Origin: an uncultured Oscillochloris sp.
GTDB taxonomy: Bacteria > Chloroflexota > Chloroflexia > Chloroflexales > Chloroflexaceae
Assembly: GCA_903877345.1 (NCBI GenBank)
Contig: CAIRDL010000932.1
Location: 1 to 11,080, forward strand
Length of the DNA: 11,080 nucleotides
Direction: 5' to 3'
Shown here: positions 5,442 through 11,080 of the stretch, in pieces
Layout: each line of letters begins with the position of its first letter
Position numbering within the stretch: position 1 is the stretch's first letter
Made by a program: the position numbers and the translations under genes
The notes under the pieces: model-generated
Seen by the model: only the letters and a program-made list of their open reading frames with translations
Told to the model about the DNA's origin: nothing
Database searches by the model: none

Positions 5442-6911
5442 ATGTCATTCCGCGCTCGACTCACCTTGATTTACACGGGCTTTTTCGCCTTAGCCCTGCT
5501 GTTGTTGGGCTGCGGTACGTTCTTTTCGGTGCGCCAAGCCCTCGCTGCCGGGGTTCAGCGTGACCTGTGGGCGGCAACTGAGCAAGTGCGGCGCATTTTC
5601 AACGCCGGGGGTCTTGAGCCGATCCGCACGCCCACCGGCGAGTTGCGCCTTTTCCTCCACGGCCAGTTCATTCAGATCTTCAATAATCCCAATCTGGTCG
5701 CGCAGATCTTCACCACCGATGGTGAGTTGCTCGACAACACTCCCAACCTCAGCGGACGTTCACTCCCTCTAACCGCCGAAGCCCTACGGCTCGGCCCTGA
5801 CGATGTTTTTACCGGCTACAGTCTTGTGCGCGAAGTAGACGCTGTCCGCGTCGAGTCCCTTGTCACCCCGTTGGTCCTCAAGGCGAACAACCAAGTCGTC
5901 GGCTACCTCCAGATTTCACGCCCGTTGCGCGATGTTGATCAGACCCTCGGCATCCTGATCTGGATTCTCCTCGGCGGGGGCATCATTGTGCTGCCCCTTG
6001 CCGCCGGTGGTGCCGCCCTGATCGCCGGGCGCGTCTTGCGCCCACTTGACCAGGTGACGCGCACCGCACAGGGCATCGTCCACGCCGAAGATTTGGCCCA
6101 ACGTGTGCCCGTGCCGCCGCATCAGGACGAGTTGCACCGCCTGATTGTCACCATTAACGACTTGCTCGGACGCCTTGAACTGCTCTTCAACGCCCAGCGC
6201 CGCTTTGTGGCTGATGTGAGCCACGAACTGCGAACCCCTTTGGCGGCGATGCAAGGCAATCTTGAGGTGCTTGACCGTGGTGGTCTGCATAATCCTGAAT
6301 TGGCGACCGAGGCGGTGACAGATATGCGGCGGGAGACCGGGCGGCTCATTCGCATGGTCAATGACCTGCTTCTGCTCGCCCAAAGCGATGCCCGCGTAGA
6401 ACTTCGCTACGAGCCGGTCGAGCTTGATACGTTAATGCTCGAAATCTACCGCGAGTTGCGCCCACTGACTCAGGGCGTCACCCTCCGCATTGGGGCCGAA
6501 GATCAAGTGACGATTAGCGGCGACCGCGACCGGATCAAACAGGCGCTGCTGAACTTAGGCGTCAATGCGCTCCAATACACACCGTCGGGCGGCTACGTCA
6601 CGCTTGGCCTTGAACGGCGCGACGGCTACGCCCTGCTGACTGTGGCCGATACGGGTATGGGCATTGCAGAGGAAGATCTGCCCCATATTTTCGAGCGTTT
6701 CTACCGGGCTGACCGTTCGCGTTCGCGCCACAGCGGTGGGGCCGGGTTGGGCCTCTCGATTGTCAAGCGGGTCGCCAACGCACACGGCGGCCACGCGACG
6801 ATTGCCAGCCTCCTCGGACGCGGCAGCACCTTTGCGCTGTGGCTGCCCCTGCCGCCCGCGCCGTCTGCGGAAGCGCCCGCCGTTGAAGGATCTGCGACCC
6901 GTGATTCGTGA
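5442..6911 (+). CDS. Membrane sensor histidine kinase (HAMP-HisKA-HATPase), orphan
   Basis: A 489-residue sensor kinase. TM1 is at about residues 8-30, an extracytoplasmic sensor region with no recognised fold at 31-168, TM2 at 169-196, and HAMP at about 197-250. The HisKA motif FVADVSHELRTPLAAM (255-270) has His261 as phosphoacceptor. The ATP-binding domain has the N-box NLGVNALQYTP (371-381), G1 DTGMGI (403-408), the F-box IFERFYRADRSRS and G2 GAGLGLSIVKR (433-443). All key residues are present, so it should be active. Layout resembles the BaeS/EnvZ class that pairs with OmpR-type regulators, but no regulator is adjacent. Its promoter sits about 30 bp from that of the divergent ligase. The last three codons and stop lie inside a GTGATTC tandem repeat, so the Ala/Pro-rich tail ends where the repeat supplies TGA. 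The signal is unknown. Confidence 0.95.
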   Translation: MSFRARLTLIYTGFFALALLLLGCGTFFSVRQALAAGVQRDLWAATEQVRRIFNAGGLEPIRTPTGELRLFLHGQFIQIFNNPNLVAQIFTTDGELLDNTPNLSGRSLPLTAEALRLGPDDVFTGYSLVREVDAVRVESLVTPLVLKANNQVVGYLQISRPLRDVDQTLGILIWILLGGGIIVLPLAAGGAALIAGRVLRPLDQVTRTAQGIVHAEDLAQRVPVPPHQDELHRLIVTINDLLGRLELLFNAQRRFVADVSHELRTPLAAMQGNLEVLDRGGLHNPELATEAVTDMRRETGRLIRMVNDLLLLAQSDARVELRYEPVELDTLMLEIYRELRPLTQGVTLRIGAEDQVTISGDRDRIKQALLNLGVNALQYTPSGGYVTLGLERRDGYALLTVADTGMGIAEEDLPHIFERFYRADRSRSRHSGGAGLGLSIVKRVANAHGGHATIASLLGRGSTFALWLPLPPAPSAEAPAVEGSATRDS

Positions 6912-6928
6912 TTCGTGATTCGTGATTG
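6901..6928. repeat. Four tandem heptamers GTGATTC crossing a stop codon
   Basis: Three perfect copies of GTGATTC (6901-6921) and one GTGATTG (6922-6928). The array begins inside the kinase gene; its TGA stop at 6909-6911 is in the second copy. Repeat gain or loss would not move the first stop unless the first two copies changed. Confidence 0.9.
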
Positions 6929-6940
6929 GGCCGTGCCATG

Positions 6941-6967
6941 ACGCCTCACGCCTCACGCAACACGCAG
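6941..6967. repeat. Tandem heptamers ACGCCTC / ACGCAAC
   Basis: ACGCCTC at 6941-6947 and 6948-6954, then ACGCAAC (6955-6961) and ACGCAG (6962-6967). CACGCCTCACGC also occurs at 10811-10822 next to the other GTGATTC array, and ACGCCTCAC at 3732-3740 within palindrome 2, so these heptamers appear to be one family spread over the window. Confidence 0.8.
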
Positions 6968-7027
6968 GTACCATTGAAAAGATCCGCTTCCCTAAAGTCC
7001 GAGCTTGGTGCAGAGGCGGGCATTTTC

Positions 7028-7036
7028 TGCTACAAT
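7028..7036 (+). promoter_or_regulatory. Extended -10 promoter of the large membrane protein gene
   Basis: TGCTACAAT is an extended -10 element: TG, one base, then TACAAT with five of six matches. TTGGTG (7005-7010) is a poor -35 at 20 bp. Transcription would begin near 7043 and yield a leader of about 58 nt. Its location argues against a translation start at 7005. Confidence 0.5.
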
Positions 7037-7100
7037 CGCGCCCATTGTCGCGGCGTGGAGCCTTCCCCGCCATTCACCCGTCTGTACGCCCAAGGAGTCT

Positions 7101-9485
7101 ATGGCGAGCTCTGTATCGAGGGACGCCCACGCACGCGAACGGGGTGTCGGCTCGTCGCTGAGCCTCCCGCTGCTGAGCGCTTTGCGTCCCTACATGTTTC
7201 TGGCCCTGCTCACCGTGATCGTGCTTACGCTCGCCTACACGGTTCGGCCTACCGTGCGGCTTGATCTGGGCGGCGATTATGACGCGGCGTTCCTCCAAGC
7301 CTTTAATGGTCGTGAGATTGACGCCGCTAGTTCCGCCGAGGCGACACGCTTCCCTTGGGCAGCCGACCAACTCACGCTAACCGTCCCTGGGCAGCGCCGG
7401 GGCGATTGGCTTGCCACGCTCCACGCCGCCCCCGGTCAACCATCCGACAGCCTCGCTGATGTCGCTGTTGCCGTCAACGGGGTGCGCGTTGATATGCCCC
7501 GTCGTACCGCCGACAGCCTCATCGCCAAGCTCCCGCCGGAACTGGCCGCCGCCGAGCAACTCACCTTCAGCCTTGTCTCGCCGCTTGTGGGTGGCGCGCT
7601 GCCACCGCGCAACCTCGTCGCGGCCATTACCCTGGCACCAGCCCGCACCTATCGCTGGACGACAGACGCAAGCACGATTATGTTGCCCAACTTGGGTCGC
7701 GGCAATTGGGTCGTTGAGTTGGGCGCAGTCACGCGCCACCCCGACGGTCAACCCGTTGGGGCAGAACTTTTCGCCAATACGACGCTGTTGGCCCGGCTGC
7801 CCGAAAGCGCCACGCCCCGCCGTTTGCGCCTGCTTGTCCCGGCCAACACGCTCCGCGACGGCACCCTCGCCCTTACCATGCGGGCGGCGGTATTTGCCGA
7901 TCCGCGCCCGTTGGGCGTCCTGCTTTCTGATGTGGTCGTTGCCCCTGCTGCCGGAGCGGGCCTCGCTACCGCCTTCCCGCCGCTTAGTGGTCTCGCGCTC
8001 GCCCTGGTGACAGTCCTTGGCACCTTCGCGTCACTGCAACTGACCGGGGGCAGTTGGCAAAACCGTCTGCGCTGGCTCGTCTTCGGCGTAACGCTGCTCA
8101 CCGTGGCTGGGGGCTGGGCCGTCATGACCTATCGCTTCCCCAGTAGCTTTATGCTGCCGAGCCTCGCGTGGCTGGCTGGCTCAAGCGTGTTGCTCGTCCT
8201 GGCCTTGCGTTGGCTCACGCGCTGGCTGTTTGCTGCCGCCGGGCTGCCGCTTGCGGATGCCGAGAACTTCCTGGGCCTCCTGCTCATCAGTTTTCTGTTG
8301 AGTTATTGGCTGAAAGCGGCGGGGGCGCTCTATCCGTACTTTGTCGCAATTGATGTGCATTGGCACATGACCCGCGCCCAGTGGATTCTCAACGGCGATC
8401 TGCCGCTGCTCTACGGCACCCACAGCCCGCTGAATGAGACGACCATGCCCACCGCCGAGTGGGGCGCGAACCGTCCGGTGATCCCATATTCGCCGTGGTT
8501 TCACATCTTCGCAACGGTCTTTGCTTTCATGCCCATGCCGATGGATACGGCGGCGAATCTGTTTAGCATGTTGATTGACAGCACGCGGATCATCCTGATT
8601 GCCCTGCTTGCCCTGAAAGCGGGCCTGAGCCGTCGTGGTGCGCTGCTTGCCGCCGGTACCTACGCGGTACTTCCGGTGGCCTACTTGCTGCATTCTTGGG
8701 GGAATATTCCCACCGGCCTCGGCCTCTGGTTGACGCTTGTCTGCAATACGGTGATTATTGTCTGGTGGGAACGGTTGCGCGAGTGGCGCGTCATGGCAAC
8801 GCTGACGGTGCTGCTGCTGCTGACCTTCCTTGAGTACACGGTCACAGGCGTTTTTATGGGCGTCTTCCTCGTCGTGCTGACCGTGCTGGTTTGGCTGAAC
8901 GGACTGCGTGGCGGTGCGTGGGCCGCGTTACGCGCCCAACTTGGGGCGCTTTGGCTTGCCTCTGGTGTGGCAATGGCCCTGGCGGTGGTGATCTACTACG
9001 GCCAATACATCCCGCTAATCATCGCGCAGACCATCCCGTATATGGGCACGGTTTTCACACGTGGCCCCGAAAGTGTAGGCGTCGAACGCCCGCCCTTTGG
9101 TCAATACATGTGGGCGTTTGTCCCCCATCTGGACTATCGGATTTGGCCGGGAGATTACCTCTACTACGGGCTTGCCATCCCGTTGCTTTTCACTATTCCC
9201 GGCTTTAGCGCCCTGCGGCGGCAACCGCTGATCTGGGTCAGCTTCGCCGCTTGGGGCACACTGGCGCTGCTCTTCACCTTCGCTGGCTACCGTATCTCAA
9301 TGGTGGATAAGCAGCTTTTTTACCTGCTGCCAGTGATCTGTATTTGTTGGGCCATCTACGCCGACCGCATCTGGGCACGGTGGCCCTGGGGCCGTTGGGC
9401 GATTGGGGCGGTGCTGCTCTACACGCTGTACGCGGCAATTGACCAGTGGCTCCTCCGCATTGTCACCTCGCCGGTGGTGGGGTGA
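7101..9485 (+). CDS. Large polytopic membrane protein, possibly GT-C-like glycosyltransferase, with duplicated beta-rich region
   Basis: A 794-residue integral membrane protein. A membrane segment lies at about residues 31-48, then a roughly 240-residue, beta-strand-rich stretch expected outside the cytoplasm (50-290). About ten further membrane helices start near 293 and run to 784. The beta-rich stretch is an internal duplication: segments beginning FPWAADQLTLTVP (84) and YRWTTDASTIMLP (184) each continue with a G-x-x-RG-(D/N)-W motif. After a helix near 388-404 comes AIDVHWHMTRAQWIL (416-430), an acidic, His-rich loop reminiscent of the catalytic first loop of GT-C enzymes using lipid-linked sugars. 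This is an inference; no family signature is certain. ATG 7101 has AAGGAG 3 nt upstream, a short spacing; the frame is open to 7005 but that extension overlaps the predicted promoter. The gene appears to stand alone. Confidence 0.75.
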   Translation: MASSVSRDAHARERGVGSSLSLPLLSALRPYMFLALLTVIVLTLAYTVRPTVRLDLGGDYDAAFLQAFNGREIDAASSAEATRFPWAADQLTLTVPGQRRGDWLATLHAAPGQPSDSLADVAVAVNGVRVDMPRRTADSLIAKLPPELAAAEQLTFSLVSPLVGGALPPRNLVAAITLAPARTYRWTTDASTIMLPNLGRGNWVVELGAVTRHPDGQPVGAELFANTTLLARLPESATPRRLRLLVPANTLRDGTLALTMRAAVFADPRPLGVLLSDVVVAPAAGAGLATAFPPLSGLALALVTVLGTFASLQLTGGSWQNRLRWLVFGVTLLTVAGGWAVMTYRFPSSFMLPSLAWLAGSSVLLVLALRWLTRWLFAAAGLPLADAENFLGLLLISFLLSYWLKAAGALYPYFVAIDVHWHMTRAQWILNGDLPLLYGTHSPLNETTMPTAEWGANRPVIPYSPWFHIFATVFAFMPMPMDTAANLFSMLIDSTRIILIALLALKAGLSRRGALLAAGTYAVLPVAYLLHSWGNIPTGLGLWLTLVCNTVIIVWWERLREWRVMATLTVLLLLTFLEYTVTGVFMGVFLVVLTVLVWLNGLRGGAWAALRAQLGALWLASGVAMALAVVIYYGQYIPLIIAQTIPYMGTVFTRGPESVGVERPPFGQYMWAFVPHLDYRIWPGDYLYYGLAIPLLFTIPGFSALRRQPLIWVSFAAWGTLALLFTFAGYRISMVDKQLFYLLPVICICWAIYADRIWARWPWGRWAIGAVLLYTLYAAIDQWLLRIVTSPVVG

Positions 9486-9490
9486 AAGCG

Positions 9491-9522
9491 GATTGTAGAT
9501 TTTAGATTGTAGATTGCAGATT
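9491..9522. repeat. Tandem GATTNNN heptamers after the membrane protein gene
   Basis: GATTGTA (9491-9497), GATTTTA (9498-9504), GATTGTA (9505-9511), GATTGCA (9512-9518), then GATT. The array begins 5 nt after the stop codon. Its last part, TAGATTGCAGATTT (9510-9523), is the exact inverted copy of 9649-9662. Confidence 0.9.
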
Positions 9523-9552
9523 TGCCGCAACAGGACGCGCTGCATTTGCGTC

Positions 9553-9592
9553 GCGGCTTTGCGGCTTTGCGGCTTTGCGGCTTTGCGGCTTT
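9553..9592. repeat. Five perfect tandem copies of the octamer GCGGCTTT
   Basis: Five identical 8-bp units with no mismatch, followed by GCGTGAGA. The complement (AAAGCCGC) closely matches the GCAAAGGC-based run at 1351-1372, and both are bordered by TCTSACGC on the equivalent side, so they are the same element in opposite orientation. Perfect copies suggest recent expansion by slippage. Confidence 0.92.
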
Positions 9593-9604
9593 GCGTGAGA
9601 TAAT
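9575..9604 (+). promoter_or_regulatory. Possible promoter using an octamer copy as -35 box (LLM oxidoreductase)
   Basis: TTGCGG (9575-9580), spanning a junction of octamer copies, is 18 bp from GATAAT (9599-9604), which matches five of six -10 positions. Transcription would start near 9611, about 70 nt before the ATG. Only the -10 box is reasonable; the call is tentative. Confidence 0.35.
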
Positions 9605-9648
9605 TCATGTTCGTGGCGATGTTACCCTTTGAGCAGCGCTGCAAGCCA

Positions 9649-9680
9649 AAATCTGCAATCTAAACATAAGGAACCCCGCG
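9649..9680 (+). repeat. AATCTGCAATCT motif leading into the ribosome-binding site
   Basis: AAATCTGCAATCTA (9649-9662) is followed by ATAAGGAA, whose AAGGAA (9668-9673) is 7 nt before the ATG at 9681. The same succession, AATCTGCAATCT then ATAAGGAA, precedes the EamA gene at 1411-1433. It is the inverted partner of 9510-9523. Confidence 0.85.
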
Positions 9681-10703
9681 ATGTTACTTGATGCCAATGT
9701 CCCGTTGGACGCCAACCCGTTGCCGACCATGGCCGAGTTGGCCGCACTTGCCGAGGAACTCGGCTTCGCCGCATTGTGGACGCCGGAGACCGCCCACAAC
9801 GCCTATTTGCCGCTTGTGTTAGCCGCCGAACACACGCGCCGTCTTACGCTGGGCACTGCAGTGGCAATGGCTTTCCCGCGCAGCCCGATGGTCACGGCCC
9901 AACTGGCGTGGGATTTGGCGGCCTACAGTCGGGGCCGTTTCGTCTTGGGCTTGGGCACGCAAGTGCGGGCGCACATTGAGCGACGCTACAGTGCCCTGTT
10001 TGACCAGCCGGTGGCTCGTCTGCGCGACTACATCCTGGCGCTACGGGCGATCTGGCAGTGTTGGCAACAGGGCACGCGCCTAAACTATCGCGGCCCCTTC
10101 TTCCAACACACGCTCATGACGCCCTTTTTCAATCCCGGCCCGATTGACTACCCGCAGATTCCGATCTACATCGCTGGGGTCAACGCGGGGCTGGCCCAGT
10201 TGGCCGGCGAATTGTGCGAGGGCTTTCACGCGCACCCGCTCAATAGTGCGAAATACCTGCGTGAAGTGCTGCACCCGCAGATTGCCACTGGGGCGGCAAA
10301 AAGCGGGCGCAATCCGCTGGAATGCGTGATGGTCGGCAGCCCCTTCGTGATCACCGGCGCTGATGCGGCGGAACGCGAACAGATGCGGGCCGCCGTGCGC
10401 CAACAGATCGCCTTCTATGCTTCAACCCCGACCTACCGACCAGTGCTCGAATGCCACGGCTGGGGCGAAGAGGGCGAGCAACTCTCGCGGTTGGCGGCGG
10501 CCCAGCGTTGGAGTGAACTGCCCGCCCTCATCAGCGATGCAATGCTCGCCACCTTCGCGGTTGAAGCCGCGCCTGACGAACTAGCCGCTGCTTTGCGGGC
10601 GCGCTACGATGGTCTGCTCGACCGGCTCAACCTCTACGTGCCCTTCATTCCTGGTCAGCGGGACGCTTTCTGGCGCGAGTTGGCCCGCTCACTCAACCGC
10701 TAA
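9681..10703 (+). CDS. LLM-class F420/FMN-dependent oxidoreductase (MSMEG_2256-like)
   Basis: A 340-residue luciferase-like TIM-barrel enzyme resembling the probable F420-dependent oxidoreductase family TIGR03617. Recognisable parts are ALAEELGFAALWTPETAHNAYL (about residues 22-43), LTLGTAVAMAFPRSPM (55-70), LAWDLAAYSRGRFVLGLGTQVRAH (75-98) and IPIYIAGVNAGLAQLAGELCEGFHAHP (160-186); GRFVLGLG is the typical LLM strand-turn. These enzymes transfer hydride between F420 or FMN and an unknown substrate in the cytoplasm. Cofactor choice cannot be fixed from sequence alone. Length is normal for the family. The start has a clear AAGGAA 7 nt upstream, embedded in a repeat-derived leader. It is likely monocistronic: a terminator follows 17 nt after the stop and a receiver-domain gene converges from the right. 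Confidence 0.88.
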   Translation: MLLDANVPLDANPLPTMAELAALAEELGFAALWTPETAHNAYLPLVLAAEHTRRLTLGTAVAMAFPRSPMVTAQLAWDLAAYSRGRFVLGLGTQVRAHIERRYSALFDQPVARLRDYILALRAIWQCWQQGTRLNYRGPFFQHTLMTPFFNPGPIDYPQIPIYIAGVNAGLAQLAGELCEGFHAHPLNSAKYLREVLHPQIATGAAKSGRNPLECVMVGSPFVITGADAAEREQMRAAVRQQIAFYASTPTYRPVLECHGWGEEGEQLSRLAAAQRWSELPALISDAMLATFAVEAAPDELAAALRARYDGLLDRLNLYVPFIPGQRDAFWRELARSLNR

Positions 10704-10719
10704 GGTTTGCGCTTGCCGC

Positions 10720-10745
10720 CCCGCTTTAGGGCAGCGGGTCTTTTT
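10720..10745 (+). terminator. Intrinsic terminator after the LLM oxidoreductase
   Basis: CCCGCT (10720-10725) and AGCGGG (10733-10738) form a 6-bp GC-rich stem with a 7-nt loop, followed by TCTTTTT (10739-10745). It starts 17 nt after the stop codon, the expected place for Rho-independent termination. Confidence 0.8.
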
Positions 10746-10746
10746 G

Positions 10747-10836
10747 CTGCGTGAGGCGTGATTCGTGATCTGTGATGCGTGATCTGTGATTGGTCAGGGC
10801 GCGACCCAGTCACGCCTCACGCAGTAATCTAAAATC
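10747..10836. repeat. Heptamer array enclosed by a perfect 15-bp inverted repeat
   Basis: CTGCGTGAGGCGTGA (10747-10761) is exactly complementary to TCACGCCTCACGCAG (10810-10824). Between them run degenerate heptamers: GTGATTC (10758), GTGATCT (10765), GTGATGC (10772), GTGATCT (10779) and GTGATTG (10786). AATCTAAAATC (10826-10836) then follows; its complement is GATTTTAGATT as at 9498-9508. The region lies between convergent genes and directly after a terminator. Confidence 0.85.
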
Positions 10837-10847
10837 CAAACCGCGTC

Positions 10848-11080
10848 TCAGTGAGGAACCACCGGCAGCAACCGCTGGATCACCACCAACAGCCCCTTCA
10901 GACTGACAGGCTTGGTCATGTATTCATTCGCCCCAGCCGCAAGACAGCGCTCCCGGTCGCCCGGCATCGCCAGGGCGGTCAGCGCAATGATCGGCGTCGT
11001 CACATAGTCAGGCAGCGCCCGTAAGCGCCGCATCGCCTCCAGCCCGTCCATCTCTGGCATCTGGATGTCCATCAGAATGA
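10848..11080 (-). CDS. Response-regulator receiver domain, C-terminal fragment (N-terminus outside window)
   Basis: The minus strand is open from the right edge to a TGA at 10850-10848, giving about 77 residues. The fragment begins ILMDIQMPEMDGLEAMRRLR, where the Asp of LMD is the expected phosphorylation site. IIALTALAMPGDRERCLAAG follows, with the conserved Thr, and then NEYMTKPVSLKGLL with the conserved Lys. The protein ends soon after the last helix (QRLLPVVPH), so nothing follows the receiver domain. This sequence style is typical of receivers at the end of hybrid sensor kinases, though a single-domain regulator is possible. The start codon and upstream domains lie past 11080. It is not obviously the partner of the kinase at 5442-6911, being on the opposite strand and distant. 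Confidence 0.92.
   Translation of the reverse strand, partial: ILMDIQMPEMDGLEAMRRLRALPDYVTTPIIALTALAMPGDRERCLAAGANEYMTKPVSLKGLLVVIQRLLPVVPH

Noticed and set aside
6941..6967. Possible inverted partner of the GTGATTC array forming a hairpin
   Set aside because: Only GTGA/TCAC parts pair; the arms do not match over more than four bases per unit, unlike the perfect arms at 10747-10824.
7005..7100. N-terminal extension of the membrane protein
   Set aside because: An extended -10 promoter lies within it, and AAGGAG precedes ATG 7101.
9491..9662. Possible CRISPR array
   Set aside because: Units are 7-8 bp and contiguous, with no spacers of 30 bp or more and no cas genes.
10848..11080. Receiver fragment as partner of the kinase at 5442
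   Set aside because: It is on the opposite strand, 3.9 kb away, and ends without a DNA-binding domain, more like the end of a hybrid kinase.

Overview
This is GC-rich bacterial chromosomal DNA with single-copy metabolic, regulatory and membrane genes. There is no rRNA, tRNA, CRISPR array, phage gene or intact insertion sequence. The gene style suggests Chloroflexota, most likely a Chloroflexales-like filamentous phototroph or relative: an ArsS-type radical SAM protein, an MSMEG_2256-type F420/LLM oxidoreductase, a large membrane protein with a beta-rich extracytoplasmic region, and many short tandem repeats between genes. No phylogenetic marker is present, so this assignment is an inference of moderate confidence.

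Layout. A 5'-complete, 3'-truncated arsS-like gene runs leftward (1-839), divergent from a YbgC-type thioesterase (931-1308). After a repeat-rich gap comes a probable two-gene operon: a single-domain EamA/DMT membrane protein (1437-1871) and galT (1880-2926). An Rrf2-type regulator follows under its own near-consensus promoter (3056-3496). It converges on an AMP-forming acyl-CoA ligase on the minus strand (3781-5301). The 284 bp between them is filled by two adjacent long imperfect palindromes. The ligase shares a 140-bp intergenic region with a divergent sensor histidine kinase (5442-6911), and each side has a good sigma70-type promoter; the kinase message looks leaderless. Next come a 794-residue polytopic membrane protein, possibly GT-C-like, with a duplicated beta-rich segment (7101-9485), and an LLM-class oxidoreductase (9681-10703) ending in an intrinsic terminator. 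The window closes in the C-terminal end of a leftward response-regulator receiver domain (10848-11080).

How the genes relate. They do not form one pathway. galT (Leloir pathway) and the transporter-like gene are probably co-transcribed. The kinase has no adjacent response regulator. The receiver fragment at the right edge is on the other strand, 3.9 kb away, and probably belongs to another protein.

The most unusual material is between the genes. Degenerate 7-bp tandem repeats with GATT at each period lie just after, or across, the stop codons of six of eight transcription-unit ends, always in the same orientation relative to the gene. The inverse orientation (AATCTGCAATCT) lies just before the ribosome-binding sites of two genes. 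Two gaps (1311-1436 and 9491-9680) share one composite architecture around an octamer array present in opposite orientations. I found no convincing new defence or biosynthetic system; the repeat system is the best candidate for something undescribed.
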